In this document: positions 25,928-35,712 of the stretch, piece by piece
Numbering within the stretch: position 1 is the stretch's first letter
Layout of the letters: every line of letters begins with the position of its first letter
Source of the DNA: Planotetraspora thailandica
Lineage (GTDB): Bacteria > Actinomycetota > Actinomycetes > Streptosporangiales > Streptosporangiaceae
Length of the DNA stretch: 64,000 nt
Assembly (NCBI RefSeq): GCF_016863335.1
Contig: NZ_BOOR01000069.1
Coordinates: 1-64,000, forward strand
Reading direction: 5' to 3'
The notes under the pieces: model-generated
Told to the model about the DNA's origin: nothing
Seen by the model: the letters and a program-made list of their open reading frames with translations, nothing else
The model's database searches: none
Program-made: the position numbers and the translations under genes

Positions 25928-27511
25928 TCAGCGGATCTCGTAGATCGCCGTGGTTCCGCTCACCTCGTGGCCGACGATGAGCAGGGGCCGGCGGGTGGGG
26001 CTGTCGCCCGCCGGGACGAACAGCACGCCCTCCGGGCCCACGTCGCCCGCGGTGCCGTCCTCGACGGAGCCGGCGAAGTCGCGGGTGTTGAGGTAACCGG
26101 CCGGCACCGGCTTGCGCGGGTCGGTGACGTCGTAGGCGACGACGCCGCTGACCCGCTCAAGCCCGGCGAACGCGTAGGTGCGTCCCCGCACCTCGCCGAC
26201 GGTGACGCCCTCCGGCTCCGGCCCCTTGTTGTCGCTACGGCTGTCGAAGGAGTCGTTCTCCTCGTTGTCGGCGTTGAAGTCGGCCGGCAGTTCGCGGGCG
26301 ATCAGCCGCTCCAGGTCGGCGCCCGAGTCCCAGACCAGCCGGCCGTCGGCCGACCGTACGGAGATCGACCGGCCGCCGAAGGTGTACAGCGACGTGTACG
26401 CGCCGGAGGCGTCCTTCGGCGAGTCCGCGGCCACGGTGAGGCGGCCGAGCTCGGCGTCCTTCTGGAGCGCGGCGGCGCCGGGGAACGCCTTCGCCGACAG
26501 GGTGAGGTCCTTGACCCGCACCTCGTCGGCGTAACAGTCCCAGTCGCGCCCGTCGCCCTCGTTGGCGGTGACCAGGTAGGTCGCGCCGCGTGAGCGGAAG
26601 TGGGCGACGCCGTCGGGCATGTACAGGCCCTTGACCCCGGGGTGCGTACGGATGTCGATCTTGCCGTCCTTGTCGGAGGCGTCCATGCCGACCTTCGCGT
26701 AGTCCTTCAGGCCGAGCGGGAGGATGCGCTCGACCTTGGCGCGGTCGAGGTCGACGACGGCGATCGCGTTGTTCTCCTGCAGCGTCACCCAGGCGGTGTC
26801 GCCCTCGACGGTGACGTATTCGGGCTCCAGGTCGCGGGCCACGCTCGCGCCGGGGCCGGAGATCCGCACGCCGGTCGAGCGCAGCTTGGCGGCCTGGCCG
26901 TTGAAGGCGCGGAAGTCGGCGGTGCGCACGCTGCCGCGGGCCACGTCGATGACGCTGACCGACCCCTCGGGGTCGTCGACGGCGCCCTCGCAGTAGGACG
27001 CAGGCTCGCCCTCGTTGGCGACGACCAGCCGGCGGCCGTTCTCGCTGAAGGTCACCATGTCGGGCAGCGCGCCGACCCGGAACTCCTTGAGCTTCCTGCC
27101 GGTGCGGGCCTCGAAGAGCGACACCTTCCCGGGGGAGGTCTTGTCGCCGGCCTGCTGGGCGACGGCGACCAGGCCCTTGTGCACGGCGACGCTGTTGGCG
27201 CCGGGGGCGGCCAGGGCGGTGACGCGCCGGGGCTTGCGCGGGTCCCTGATGTCGAGCACGTCGACCGTGCCGGCCTCGGCGTTCACGACGAACGCCCGGC
27301 GGGTCGCGGGGTCGTAGGAGGTGATCTCCGAGGCCCCGGTGCCGACGGCACCCGTCGTGAACCGGCCGAGGAAGGCCAGTTCGATTCCCTTGTGACCGTG
27401 TGCGCCGTGTGCGCCATGGGCTGTGGTGGCCTGGGCGGGAGCAGTCACGAGGGCCAGGGAGAGGGCAGCGGTGGAGACCGCCGCTATTTTGAGCGGATTC
27501 GTGGCATGCAT
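25928..27511 (-). CDS. Secreted choice-of-anchor I domain protein
   Basis: 527 residues: signal peptide (to about TAPAQA, residue 28), a His/Gly-rich stretch HGAHGAHGHKG, then a beta-propeller with repeated blades (AFVVNAEAGTVDVLDI, LVVANEGEPASYC, VTVEGDTAWVTLQENNAIAVVD, YLVTANEGDGRDWD). NEGE and NEGD motifs are hallmarks of the choice-of-anchor I/alkaline-phosphatase-like secreted group. It is expected outside the cell. Enzymatic activity is not established for the group; it is often annotated as esterase-like or phosphatase-like. Convergent with the molybdopterin oxidoreductase gene. Confidence 0.82.
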   Translation of the reverse strand: MHATNPLKIAAVSTAALSLALVTAPAQATTAHGAHGAHGHKGIELAFLGRFTTGAVGTGASEITSYDPATRRAFVVNAEAGTVDVLDIRDPRKPRRVTALAAPGANSVAVHKGLVAVAQQAGDKTSPGKVSLFEARTGRKLKEFRVGALPDMVTFSENGRRLVVANEGEPASYCEGAVDDPEGSVSVIDVARGSVRTADFRAFNGQAAKLRSTGVRISGPGASVARDLEPEYVTVEGDTAWVTLQENNAIAVVDLDRAKVERILPLGLKDYAKVGMDASDKDGKIDIRTHPGVKGLYMPDGVAHFRSRGATYLVTANEGDGRDWDCYADEVRVKDLTLSAKAFPGAAALQKDAELGRLTVAADSPKDASGAYTSLYTFGGRSISVRSADGRLVWDSGADLERLIARELPADFNADNEENDSFDSRSDNKGPEPEGVTVGEVRGRTYAFAGLERVSGVVAYDVTDPRKPVPAGYLNTRDFAGSVEDGTAGDVGPEGVLFVPAGDSPTRRPLLIVGHEVSGTTAIYEIR

Positions 27512-27591
27512 ATGACGATCTTCACGACGTTCGGTGGCCGATCACTGACGTGAAGATGGAGTCCCGGTTAACACGCCGGGCGTCGTGCGCC

Positions 27592-28128
27592 TCAGGTGAG
27601 GAGGCCGACGTGCGCGAGCGCCTGCTTGAGCAGCACGCCCTGGCCGCCCATCATCTCCTGCTGCACCATCGGCGAGGCGGCCTCGTCCGGGGTGAACCAG
27701 ACGAGGTCGAGCGCGTCCTGCCGGGGGCGGCAGTCGCCCGCGACGGGCACGACGTAGGCCAGCGACACCGCGTGCTGCCGGGGGTCGTGGTAGGGCGTGA
27801 CGCCCTGCGTCGGGAAGTACTCGGCGATGGTGAACGGCTGCGGCGAGGCGGGCACCCGGGGCAGCGCCGTCGGCCCGAGGTCCTTCTCCAGGTGGCGCAT
27901 GAGCGCGTCGCGCACCCGCTCGTGGTGGAGGACGCGGCCGGAGACCAGGGCACGGCTCACCGTGCCGTCGGCTCCGATGCGCAGCAGCAGGCCGACGTGT
28001 GTGACCACCCCGGCGTCGTCCACCCGTACCGGTACGGCGTCGACGTAGAGGATCGGCATCCGCGCGCGGCTCAGCTCCAGTTCTTCGGGAGCGAGCCAGC
28101 CGGGCGTGGTTTCGGTCATTTCGGTCAC
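27592..28128 (-). CDS. NUDIX-like DUF4916 family protein
   Basis: 178 residues from a GTG; an ATG three codons in is an alternative, and neither has a good ribosome site, so leaderless translation is possible. The sequence follows the DUF4916 pattern: GWLAPEELELSRARMPILYVDAVPVR, then a degenerate NUDIX box from GRVLHHE to RHLEKDLG, in which the two central catalytic acids of REUxEExGU are not both kept, and C-terminal LDLVWFTPDEAASP. Relatives are conserved in actinomycetes near metabolic genes. Nucleotide pyrophosphatase activity is doubtful given the box. Confidence 0.75.
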   Translation of the reverse strand: MTEMTETTPGWLAPEELELSRARMPILYVDAVPVRVDDAGVVTHVGLLLRIGADGTVSRALVSGRVLHHERVRDALMRHLEKDLGPTALPRVPASPQPFTIAEYFPTQGVTPYHDPRQHAVSLAYVVPVAGDCRPRQDALDLVWFTPDEAASPMVQQEMMGGQGVLLKQALAHVGLLT

Positions 28129-28258
28129 TGAGCGATCGTACTTCGCGGGCGGGCCCGGAGGGTGGTCGTCCGGGCAACGCATCCCCAACACGCTTCCTCC
28201 ATCCACCCGTCGTGTGATTTTTCATGCTTTGGGGTATTTCGTCCGGCATGGAGGTGCC

Positions 28259-29785
<1,527 letters not shown>

Positions 29786-29800
29786 CCGCGGCACGAGGGC

Positions 29801-30490
29801 TCACGAGCCGCAGACATCCTCCTTGGGCAGGTAGCGGATCAGCACCACGTCGCCGATGGGCCGCACCTCGGCGACGCGCATCCGGCGGGCCGCCCCGCCG
29901 GGGAAACACCCCTCGTTGAGGAACCGGGGCGCATCCGGGTCGCCGACCAGGATCGGCGCGATGGCCAGGTGGATCTCATCGGCCAGCCCCTGGGTGAGGA
30001 ACTGGGTGTGGATCGTGCCGCCTCCCTCGACCATGAGGTGCCGCACGCCCCGCGCTCCCAGGTCGTCGAGCACCACGCCGAGGTCGACGGCGGGCCCGGT
30101 GCCCACGACGTCGGCCAGGCCGTCCAGGGTTCGGCGGATCTTGAGCACCGCCGCGTCGGGGCTGTAGACCACCTTCGCGCCGCCGTGGTGCCAGAAGTTG
30201 AGGCCGCGGTCCAGGTCGCCGCTCGCGGTGATCGTCACCTTGAGCGGGTAGGCGGGCAATCCGAGAGCCACCCGGCGCTCCCGCCGCTCGGCGGAGTCGA
30301 CCACGAGGCGCGGATTGTCCCTGCGCACGGTGGTCGCGCCGATCAGGATGGCGTCGGTGCACGCCCTGACCTCGTCCACCCTGTCGAAATCGGCGGCGTT
30401 GGACAGCAGCAGTCGCTCCGGCGACGCGTCGTCGATGTAGCCGTCGACGGACACGGCGCAGCTGAGCAGCACATACGGGCGCGATGTCAT
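29801..30490 (-). CDS. RibD C-terminal-type reductase (dihydrofolate-reductase fold)
   Basis: 229 residues. Starts MTSRPYVLLSCAVSVDGYID, the hallmark of pyrimidine reductases of the RibD C-terminal family, followed by AILIGATTVRRDNPRL, a central VVYSPDAAVL strand, HLMVEGGGTIHTQFL with the NADPH-binding GGG, and DEIHLAIAPILVG. Family members reduce the ribosyl side chain of 2,5-diamino-6-ribosylamino-pyrimidinone phosphate with NADPH. It is the last gene of the six-gene overlapping operon (ATGA overlap with the membrane protein). It is not beside other riboflavin genes, so a dedicated secondary pathway is more likely than vitamin synthesis. Confidence 0.87.
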   Translation of the reverse strand: MTSRPYVLLSCAVSVDGYIDDASPERLLLSNAADFDRVDEVRACTDAILIGATTVRRDNPRLVVDSAERRERRVALGLPAYPLKVTITASGDLDRGLNFWHHGGAKVVYSPDAAVLKIRRTLDGLADVVGTGPAVDLGVVLDDLGARGVRHLMVEGGGTIHTQFLTQGLADEIHLAIAPILVGDPDAPRFLNEGCFPGGAARRMRVAEVRPIGDVVLIRYLPKEDVCGS

Positions 30491-31470
30491 GGAGTGATCG
30501 CCCTCCTGCGCCCGTGCACGAACAGCACCACCGCCCCGGGCAGGGTGGACACCAGTGTCAGCACGCCGTACACGACGGCGGCGGTCAGCCCCTGCGCGGC
30601 GCCCAGGCCGGTGGCGCCGAACGCCAGCGTGGAGGCGGCCTCGCGCGGCCCCCAACCGCCGATGTTCACCGGCAGGCCCATCACGAGCAGGGTGAGTACC
30701 AGCGGCGGCAGCAGTTCCGCGACCGTCGCCTGCGACCCGGCGGCGCGCGCCGCGACGAGGAACAACGCGAGGTGCCCCGCGACCGCGGCGGCCGACAGCA
30801 GCGCGACCCGCGGCCAGGTGTCGCGGGAGAGCAGGGCGACACGCCCCTCGGACCAGGCGGTCGACAGGCTCGCGGACAGGGTGCGGCGCCACGTGGCCGG
30901 TCCCCTTCTCATGAGAGCCCAGACGGCCAGCCCGAGCCCGACGAGCCCGCACACGACGAGCACGCACACGACGAGCACGGCCGCCACGGCACCGCCCGCG
31001 CTGCCGGGCACCAGGTGACGGGCCATGGCCTCGACCAGCGTGGGCTGCGACAGCAGCACAGCCGCCCCGACGGCGACCAGGACCACCTGGCCCGCGAACC
31101 GTTCGAGGACGACGGCGCGCACCCCCCGGCCGACGTTGCCCGACCGCCGGCCGTGGCTGACGGCGCGGTGCACGTCGCCGAGCACGCCGGCGGGCAGTGT
31201 CACGTTGAGGAACAACGCCCGGTAGCAGTCGGCGACGGCCCCCGGCAGCGACAACCGGAGACCCAGACGGCGGGCCACCACGCACCAGCGCCAGGCGCTG
31301 ACCACGGTGGTCAGCAGGCCGATCACCAAGGCGGCGAGCGCCGACCGGCCGTCGACCACGCGCAGGCCGTCGAGGAAGGCGCCGGTGCCGAGCCGCCACA
31401 CCAGGACGCCCAGGATGGCCGCGCCGCCGAGCATGCGCAGCCATGGCCACAACCGCCGGGCCGCCGTCAC
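30487..31470 (-). CDS. LPG-synthase-TM/UPF0104 flippase-like membrane protein
   Basis: 327 residues from a GTG that overlaps the methyltransferase stop (GTGA). Seven or eight hydrophobic segments with the family marks SAWRWCVVARRLGL, YRALFLNVTLPAGVLGDVHRA, RFAGQVVLV, and the near C-terminal PVNIGGWGPREAA. Proteins of this fold (the membrane half of lysyl-phosphatidylglycerol synthase, AglD-like) move or modify lipid-linked compounds. Its place among glycosyltransferase, methyltransferase and CDP-alcohol transferase genes supports translocation of a lipid-linked product across the membrane; that role is inferred. Confidence 0.82.
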   Translation of the reverse strand: MTAARRLWPWLRMLGGAAILGVLVWRLGTGAFLDGLRVVDGRSALAALVIGLLTTVVSAWRWCVVARRLGLRLSLPGAVADCYRALFLNVTLPAGVLGDVHRAVSHGRRSGNVGRGVRAVVLERFAGQVVLVAVGAAVLLSQPTLVEAMARHLVPGSAGGAVAAVLVVCVLVVCGLVGLGLAVWALMRRGPATWRRTLSASLSTAWSEGRVALLSRDTWPRVALLSAAAVAGHLALFLVAARAAGSQATVAELLPPLVLTLLVMGLPVNIGGWGPREAASTLAFGATGLGAAQGLTAAVVYGVLTLVSTLPGAVVLFVHGRRRAITP

Positions 31471-32342
31471 GAGCCGGGCACCTCCGCGGGCACCTCCGCG
31501 GACACCTCTGCGGGCAGCGCGAGCAGGTCGGCGTGGTGGAGCACCACGCTGAGCTCACCGGCCGCGCAGGCGTCGAGGCGGTGGCGCAGGTAGGCGTCCG
31601 CCTGGGGGGCGAGGTCGGGCCGCTGCTCGCGGGCGGCGCCCACCCAGCCCTCCAGCCACTCCTCGGTCAGCGCCGCATCCCCGGGCCCGAGCCGCCACAG
31701 GCTCGGCCGGCTGTCCACCGTCGCACCCCGGTGCTCGAAGGCCGTGGTGGCGGCGGCGACGGCGTCCGGACCGAGCAGGCGGCGGTCGCCGGTCGTACGC
31801 CGCTGATGGGCGTTGAAGGCCTCGGCGATCTCGGCGTCGAGCGGGTCGGCCGGGTGAAGGTCGGCCCTGCCCGTCACCGAGAGCGCCAGAAGGGCGGCGC
31901 AGCCGGCCTCGACGCACGCCGCGGCGAGCTCGTCCACCTCGTCGAAGGTCAGCAAGTCGAGCAGCGCCGACGCGGTCACCAGCGAGGTGCCGGCGAAGTC
32001 GGCGGCGCGCAGAGCGGTGAGATCTCCCTGCCGCGTCTCGACGGTGACGGGCCCCCCGCCGGACGCCGGGCCCAGCACGCTCGCACCGGCGAGCACCAGC
32101 AGGTCGGGGTCGCGGTCACGCAGGATCCAGTGCTGCGGGCCGCGCAGCCGCCCCGCCAGCCAGCGGGCCTGTGCGCCTGTGCCGCAGCCGAGATCCTGGA
32201 CGACCAGCCGCTCCTCGCCCGGCGACACCTTCGCCAGGTGGTCGCGCAGCGGGCCGAGAAGGCCGGTCGCGCGGGCCTCGGCGTCCGCGCCTTCGCGCAG
32301 CGCCAGCCAGCCGGGAGTGACGCGGACCGGGCCCTCGCTCAT
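31467..32342 (-). CDS. Class I SAM-dependent methyltransferase
   Basis: 291 residues; the ATG ([12 protein letters not shown]) has GAGGAG upstream and overlaps the glycosyltransferase stop (ATGA), which fixes the start. Motif I is VVQDLGCGTGAQARWLAG (about 56-73), an acidic residue RDRDPDLL ends strand 2, and LVTASALLDLL follows motif III. An ending low-complexity EVSAEVPAEVPGS comes from a 12-bp tandem repeat. Substrate unknown; the operon suggests the glycosylated pterin- or pyrimidine-like intermediate. Confidence 0.85.
   Translation of the reverse strand: MSEGPVRVTPGWLALREGADAEARATGLLGPLRDHLAKVSPGEERLVVQDLGCGTGAQARWLAGRLRGPQHWILRDRDPDLLVLAGASVLGPASGGGPVTVETRQGDLTALRAADFAGTSLVTASALLDLLTFDEVDELAAACVEAGCAALLALSVTGRADLHPADPLDAEIAEAFNAHQRRTTGDRRLLGPDAVAAATTAFEHRGATVDSRPSLWRLGPGDAALTEEWLEGWVGAAREQRPDLAPQADAYLRHRLDACAAGELSVVLHHADLLALPAEVSAEVPAEVPGS
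31476..31511. repeat. 12-bp tandem repeat at the methyltransferase 3' end
   Basis: GGGCACCTCCGC twice and one diverged copy, encoding the repeated Ala-Glu-Val-Pro tail of the methyltransferase. Functionally neutral length variation is likely. Confidence 0.75.
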
Positions 32343-33484
32343 CTTCGCTCTCCTCTGAGTTCGTCCGGCACGAGCTTCTCCAGCACGAGCTTCTCCAGCA
32401 CCAGGACCATTCGCCGGGCCGTCTCGTGCCACGTTTCCAGCCGGTCGCGGCGGTGCCGGGCCGACGTCCTGAGCCTGTCGCGCAGCCCGGGCTCGCCGAA
32501 CCAGCGGCGCAGACCTGTGGCGATCGACGCGCTGTCCGGAGGCACCAGGATTCCCGGTACATACCCGTGCGAATCTTCACCGAGGGTGTCCGGCACGCCG
32601 CCCACCGCCGCCGCCAGCACCGGAACCCCCCGGGCCAGCGCCTCGGCCACGACCATGCCGTACGTCTCCGAACGTGACGGCAGCACCATGAGGTCGGCCG
32701 TGCCGTACACGGCGGCGAGCTCGCCGCCGGTTTGCGGGCCGGCCAGCAGGATCCGCTCGCCGAGCCCGTGCCGCTCGATCAGCCGCCGCAGCCGGGCGAC
32801 ATGGCCGGGATCCCGGGTCAGCGGCCCCACGATCGTGCAGGTCCAGGCGGGCCCGGGCAGGTCCGCCAGGTCCGCCAGAGCCTCGACGAGCAGGTCGTGC
32901 CCCTTGGTGGGGGTCACGGAGCCCACCGCCAGCAACCGGGACGCGCCGTCTGTGCCGGGGGCGAGTGGGGCGGCGTCGGTGCCGGGCGAGACCACATGGA
33001 CCCGGCCGGCGGGCAGCCCGTGATGGGAGATCAGCCGCCGGGCCGTGGAGGCGCCGGTCGCCACGACGGCGGAGGCCGCCCGCAGCGTCTCACGCTCGCG
33101 GGCGTCCAACTCCGCCGAGGACAGGTCCTCCGAAGCCCCCTGGGACGCCCCGATCTCGTCGGCCAGCGGCATGTGCACCAGCACGGCCAGGCGCAACCGG
33201 TCCGCGTGGGGCACGACGACCTCGGGCACGCCGCACGCGACCAGACCGTCGAGCAGCACGACCGAGCCGTCCGGCACCGCGCCGAGCGCCCGGGCCAGCG
33301 CCGCGCGGGCCTGATCGTCCGGACGCGGCCAGGAGCCCTCGGCGGCGATCTCGCGAACGGCCACGCCGTGCGCCTCCAGCGCCTGGCACAGGCGGCGGTC
33401 GTAGACGTTGCCGCCGCTGACCAGTTCCGGGTCGTCCACGTCGCCCGGAAGGACGGCGTGGACGGTCCGCAGCGGACGGGTCAC
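32339..33484 (-). CDS. GT4-family glycosyltransferase
   Basis: 381 residues from a GTG overlapping the PTPS stop (GTGA). GT-B fold: N-terminal [17 protein letters not shown] (acceptor side), [38 protein letters not shown] at the domain junction, and the donor-site E-x7-E motif [20 protein letters not shown] (about 290-308). Retaining transfer from an NDP- or GDP-sugar is expected. The C-terminus contains [10 protein letters not shown], from a 15-bp tandem duplication (32369-32398). Encoded between PTPS and methyltransferase genes, so its acceptor is probably that pathway's intermediate. Confidence 0.88.
   Translation of the reverse strand: MTRPLRTVHAVLPGDVDDPELVSGGNVYDRRLCQALEAHGVAVREIAAEGSWPRPDDQARAALARALGAVPDGSVVLLDGLVACGVPEVVVPHADRLRLAVLVHMPLADEIGASQGASEDLSSAELDARERETLRAASAVVATGASTARRLISHHGLPAGRVHVVSPGTDAAPLAPGTDGASRLLAVGSVTPTKGHDLLVEALADLADLPGPAWTCTIVGPLTRDPGHVARLRRLIERHGLGERILLAGPQTGGELAAVYGTADLMVLPSRSETYGMVVAEALARGVPVLAAAVGGVPDTLGEDSHGYVPGILVPPDSASIATGLRRWFGEPGLRDRLRTSARHRRDRLETWHETARRMVLVLEKLVLEKLVPDELRGERR
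32369..32398. repeat. 15-bp tandem duplication in the glycosyltransferase 3' end
   Basis: CACGAGCTTCTCCAG is present twice in direct succession, encoding the repeated Val-Leu-Glu-Lys-Leu. Confidence 0.8.
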
Positions 33485-33879
33485 AGGTCCCGCTCGTAGG
33501 CCGCCCACGCGGCGTGCGACTCGTGCAGGGTGACCGCGATCGCGCTCAGCCCGCGGGCCCCCTCGCCGAGCGCCCCCGCGTGCACACGGTCGGCGAGGCG
33601 GTCGGCGACGACCTTGGCCAGATATTCGGTCGAGGTGTTGATCCCGGCGAAGGCCGGCTCGTCGTCGAGGTTGCGGTAGTTGAGGTCCGCCAGGACCGCG
33701 CCGAGCTCCTGGGTCGCCAGGCCGATGTCTACGACGATGTTGTCGGCGTCGAGCTCGGTGCGGCGGAACGTCGCGTCCACCACGAACGTGGCGCCGTGCA
33801 ACCGCTGGGCGGGACCGAAGACCTCGCCGCGGAAGCTGTGGGCGACCATGATGTGATCGCGAACGGTGATGCTGAACAC
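33481..33879 (-). CDS. Divergent 6-pyruvoyltetrahydropterin synthase/QueD-family protein
   Basis: 132 residues from a GTG with AAAGG upstream. The T-fold PTPS pattern is clear: an N-terminal [13 protein letters not shown] (first zinc His), [13 protein letters not shown] (second zinc His), [40 protein letters not shown] with the pterin-binding Glu, and [14 protein letters not shown]. Two canonical elements are missing: the third zinc His (HGH is HGA) and the catalytic Cys normally just before HGH. Classical pyruvoyltetrahydropterin or carboxytetrahydropterin synthesis is therefore unlikely, although a purine- or pterin-type ligand is still expected. Second gene of the six-gene operon. Confidence 0.85.
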   Translation of the reverse strand: MFSITVRDHIMVAHSFRGEVFGPAQRLHGATFVVDATFRRTELDADNIVVDIGLATQELGAVLADLNYRNLDDEPAFAGINTSTEYLAKVVADRLADRVHAGALGEGARGLSAIAVTLHESHAAWAAYERDL

Positions 33880-33890
33880 GGTGTGACCTT

Positions 33891-34874
33891 TCAGATGTGG
33901 GCTGGGTAGACGATCCGGTGGCAGAGGGCGGGGAGGTCGCCGCCGGCGAGGCGGGACATCACCGCGGGCAACTCCTCGAACGTGTTCTCCCCGGTGACGA
34001 GCGCGTCGTAGACGGGATCGGCGAGCAGGCGCAGCGCCAGCTCCAGCCGGTCGCGGAAGGACCGGCGTGAGCGCCTGGCCGGCGACACCATCCCGACCTG
34101 GCTGGCGCGTACGGTGAGACGCCGGGAGTGGAAGAACTCGCCCAGCGGCAGGCTGACCCGGCGGTCGCCGTACCAGCTGAGCTCGATCACCTCGCCCTCG
34201 GGCGCGAGCAGCTCCAGCGAGCGGGCGAGCCCGGCCTCGGTGGCGCTGGCGTGCACCACGAGGTCGCATCCACCGTCGGCGTGCTCGGGCGGGGCGAAGC
34301 CGACACCCAGCGCCTTGGCGATCTCTGCCCGTGCGGGGTCGGCGTCGACGAGCTGAACGCGGACGCCGGGGAAACCGGCCAGCAGCGCGGCGACGGCGCA
34401 GCCGACCATCCCGCCGCCCACGACGGCGATCCGGTCGCCGACCAGCGGCGCCGCGTCCCACAGGGCGTTCACCGCGGTCTCCACCGTGCCGGCGAGGACG
34501 GCCCGCCCCGGGGGCACGTCGTCAGGCACCGGCACCACCGCCTCGGCCGCGACGACGTAGCGGGTCTGGTGGGGGTAGAGGCAGAAGACGGTACGGCCCA
34601 GCAGCTCCGGCGGGCCCTGCTCAACCACGCCCACGTTCAGGTAGCCGTACTTGACCGGTGAGGGGAAGTCGCCCTCCTGGAAGGGCGCCCGCATCGCCTC
34701 GTGCTGGCTTTCCGGCACACCGCCCCGGAACACCAGGGTCTCGGTGCCCCTGCTGACGCCCGAGAAGAGCGTGCGGACCTCCACGTCGTCCGGGCCGGGT
34801 TCCGGCAGGGCGACGGTCCGGATCTCTCCCTCGCCCGGGGAGGTGAACCAGAAGGCACGTGCCGTACGTATCAC
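33891..34874 (-). CDS. Zinc-type medium-chain alcohol dehydrogenase-like protein
   Basis: 327 residues from a GTG with GGAGG nine bases upstream. MDR fold: N-terminal GroES-like domain ([15 protein letters not shown]) and Rossmann domain ([20 protein letters not shown], about 165-184) ending in LVDAD, consistent with NAD(H). The GHE zinc motif of true alcohol dehydrogenases is absent ([13 protein letters not shown] at that place), and structural-zinc cysteines are not seen, so it may be zinc-free. First gene of the six-gene operon; could oxidise or reduce a side-chain alcohol of the pathway's product. Confidence 0.83.
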   Translation of the reverse strand: MIRTARAFWFTSPGEGEIRTVALPEPGPDDVEVRTLFSGVSRGTETLVFRGGVPESQHEAMRAPFQEGDFPSPVKYGYLNVGVVEQGPPELLGRTVFCLYPHQTRYVVAAEAVVPVPDDVPPGRAVLAGTVETAVNALWDAAPLVGDRIAVVGGGMVGCAVAALLAGFPGVRVQLVDADPARAEIAKALGVGFAPPEHADGGCDLVVHASATEAGLARSLELLAPEGEVIELSWYGDRRVSLPLGEFFHSRRLTVRASQVGMVSPARRSRRSFRDRLELALRLLADPVYDALVTGENTFEELPAVMSRLAGGDLPALCHRIVYPAHI

Positions 34875-34938
34875 CGGAAGACCTCCTATCGGCGGGATAC
34901 ATAACTCATATGAGCACAGACGGGTACGGGGGCTCCGA

Positions 34939-35703
34939 ATGACGGCACCGACTGCACGAACTACTCCAACAACACGTGCGCCGTTCCCCTTGGGTTCAAT
35001 CCACTGGGAGCAGGCGGCGGGAGCGGGCGTGCAACTCGCCCTGCTCGGCCTCTTACACGCCCTCGTCGGCCTGAGCACGGCCGCCCTGGCGGCCGGCGTC
35101 GCCTACATGGCGGCCCTGTGGGCGCTTCTGGCCGCCGCCGCGCGGCGTTCCGGCACCCGCACCCTGGGTCCGGCCGATCACGTGACCCTGGCCCGGGCTC
35201 TGCTCGTCGGGGGCGTGACGGCCCTGGTGGCGGTGCTGGTGATGACGGATCACCCGGCGAAGGGCCTGCCGCTGGTGATTCTCGTCACCCTCTCCACGGT
35301 CGCCCTCATCCTGGACGCCGTCGACGGCCGGGTGGCCAGGCGGACCGGGACGGCGTCGCGGCTCGGCGCGCGCTTCGACATGGAGGTCGACGCGTTCCTC
35401 ATCCTGGTGCTGAGCGTCTTCGTCGCCGCATCGCTGGGGGTGTGGGTGACGGCGATCGGCGCCATGCGCTACGCCTTCGTGGCGGCCGGGTGGGTGGCGC
35501 CCTGGTTGCGAGGATCGCTGCCGCCGAGCTTCGCCCGCAAGACCGTGGCCGCCGTCCAGGGGATCGTCCTCGTCGTGGCCGCCTCGGGCGTCCTGCCGTA
35601 CGCGATCGCGGCGGCGGCGGTAGGGCTGGCCCTCGCCTCGCTCGTGTGGTCCTTCGGCCGCGACGTCGTGTGGTTGTGGCGGAACAGGACGCCTGTGCTG
35701 TGA
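34939..35703 (+). CDS. CDP-alcohol phosphatidyltransferase family membrane protein
   Basis: 254 residues from the ATG giving MTAPTARTTPTTR. Six or so hydrophobic segments, with the family's catalytic pattern D-x2-D-G-x2-A-R-x8-G-x3-D-x3-D intact in LDAVDGRVARRTG followed by LGARFDMEVDAF (about 135-160). Such enzymes join a CDP-activated alcohol to another alcohol, making phospholipids or phosphodiester-linked head groups. It diverges from the dehydrogenase-PTPS operon across 64 bases, so it is likely co-regulated and may provide or decorate the lipid anchor. Confidence 0.88.
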   Translation: MTAPTARTTPTTRAPFPLGSIHWEQAAGAGVQLALLGLLHALVGLSTAALAAGVAYMAALWALLAAAARRSGTRTLGPADHVTLARALLVGGVTALVAVLVMTDHPAKGLPLVILVTLSTVALILDAVDGRVARRTGTASRLGARFDMEVDAFLILVLSVFVAASLGVWVTAIGAMRYAFVAAGWVAPWLRGSLPPSFARKTVAAVQGIVLVVAASGVLPYAIAAAAVGLALASLVWSFGRDVVWLWRNRTPVL

Positions 35704-35712
35704 ATCACCGCG

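Noticed and set aside
31467-32432. Longer start for the methyltransferase
   Set aside because: The extra 30 residues are Ala/Gly/Arg low-complexity generated by a repeat inside the glycosyltransferase gene; the ATG at 32342 has a strong ribosome site and the operon-typical overlap.
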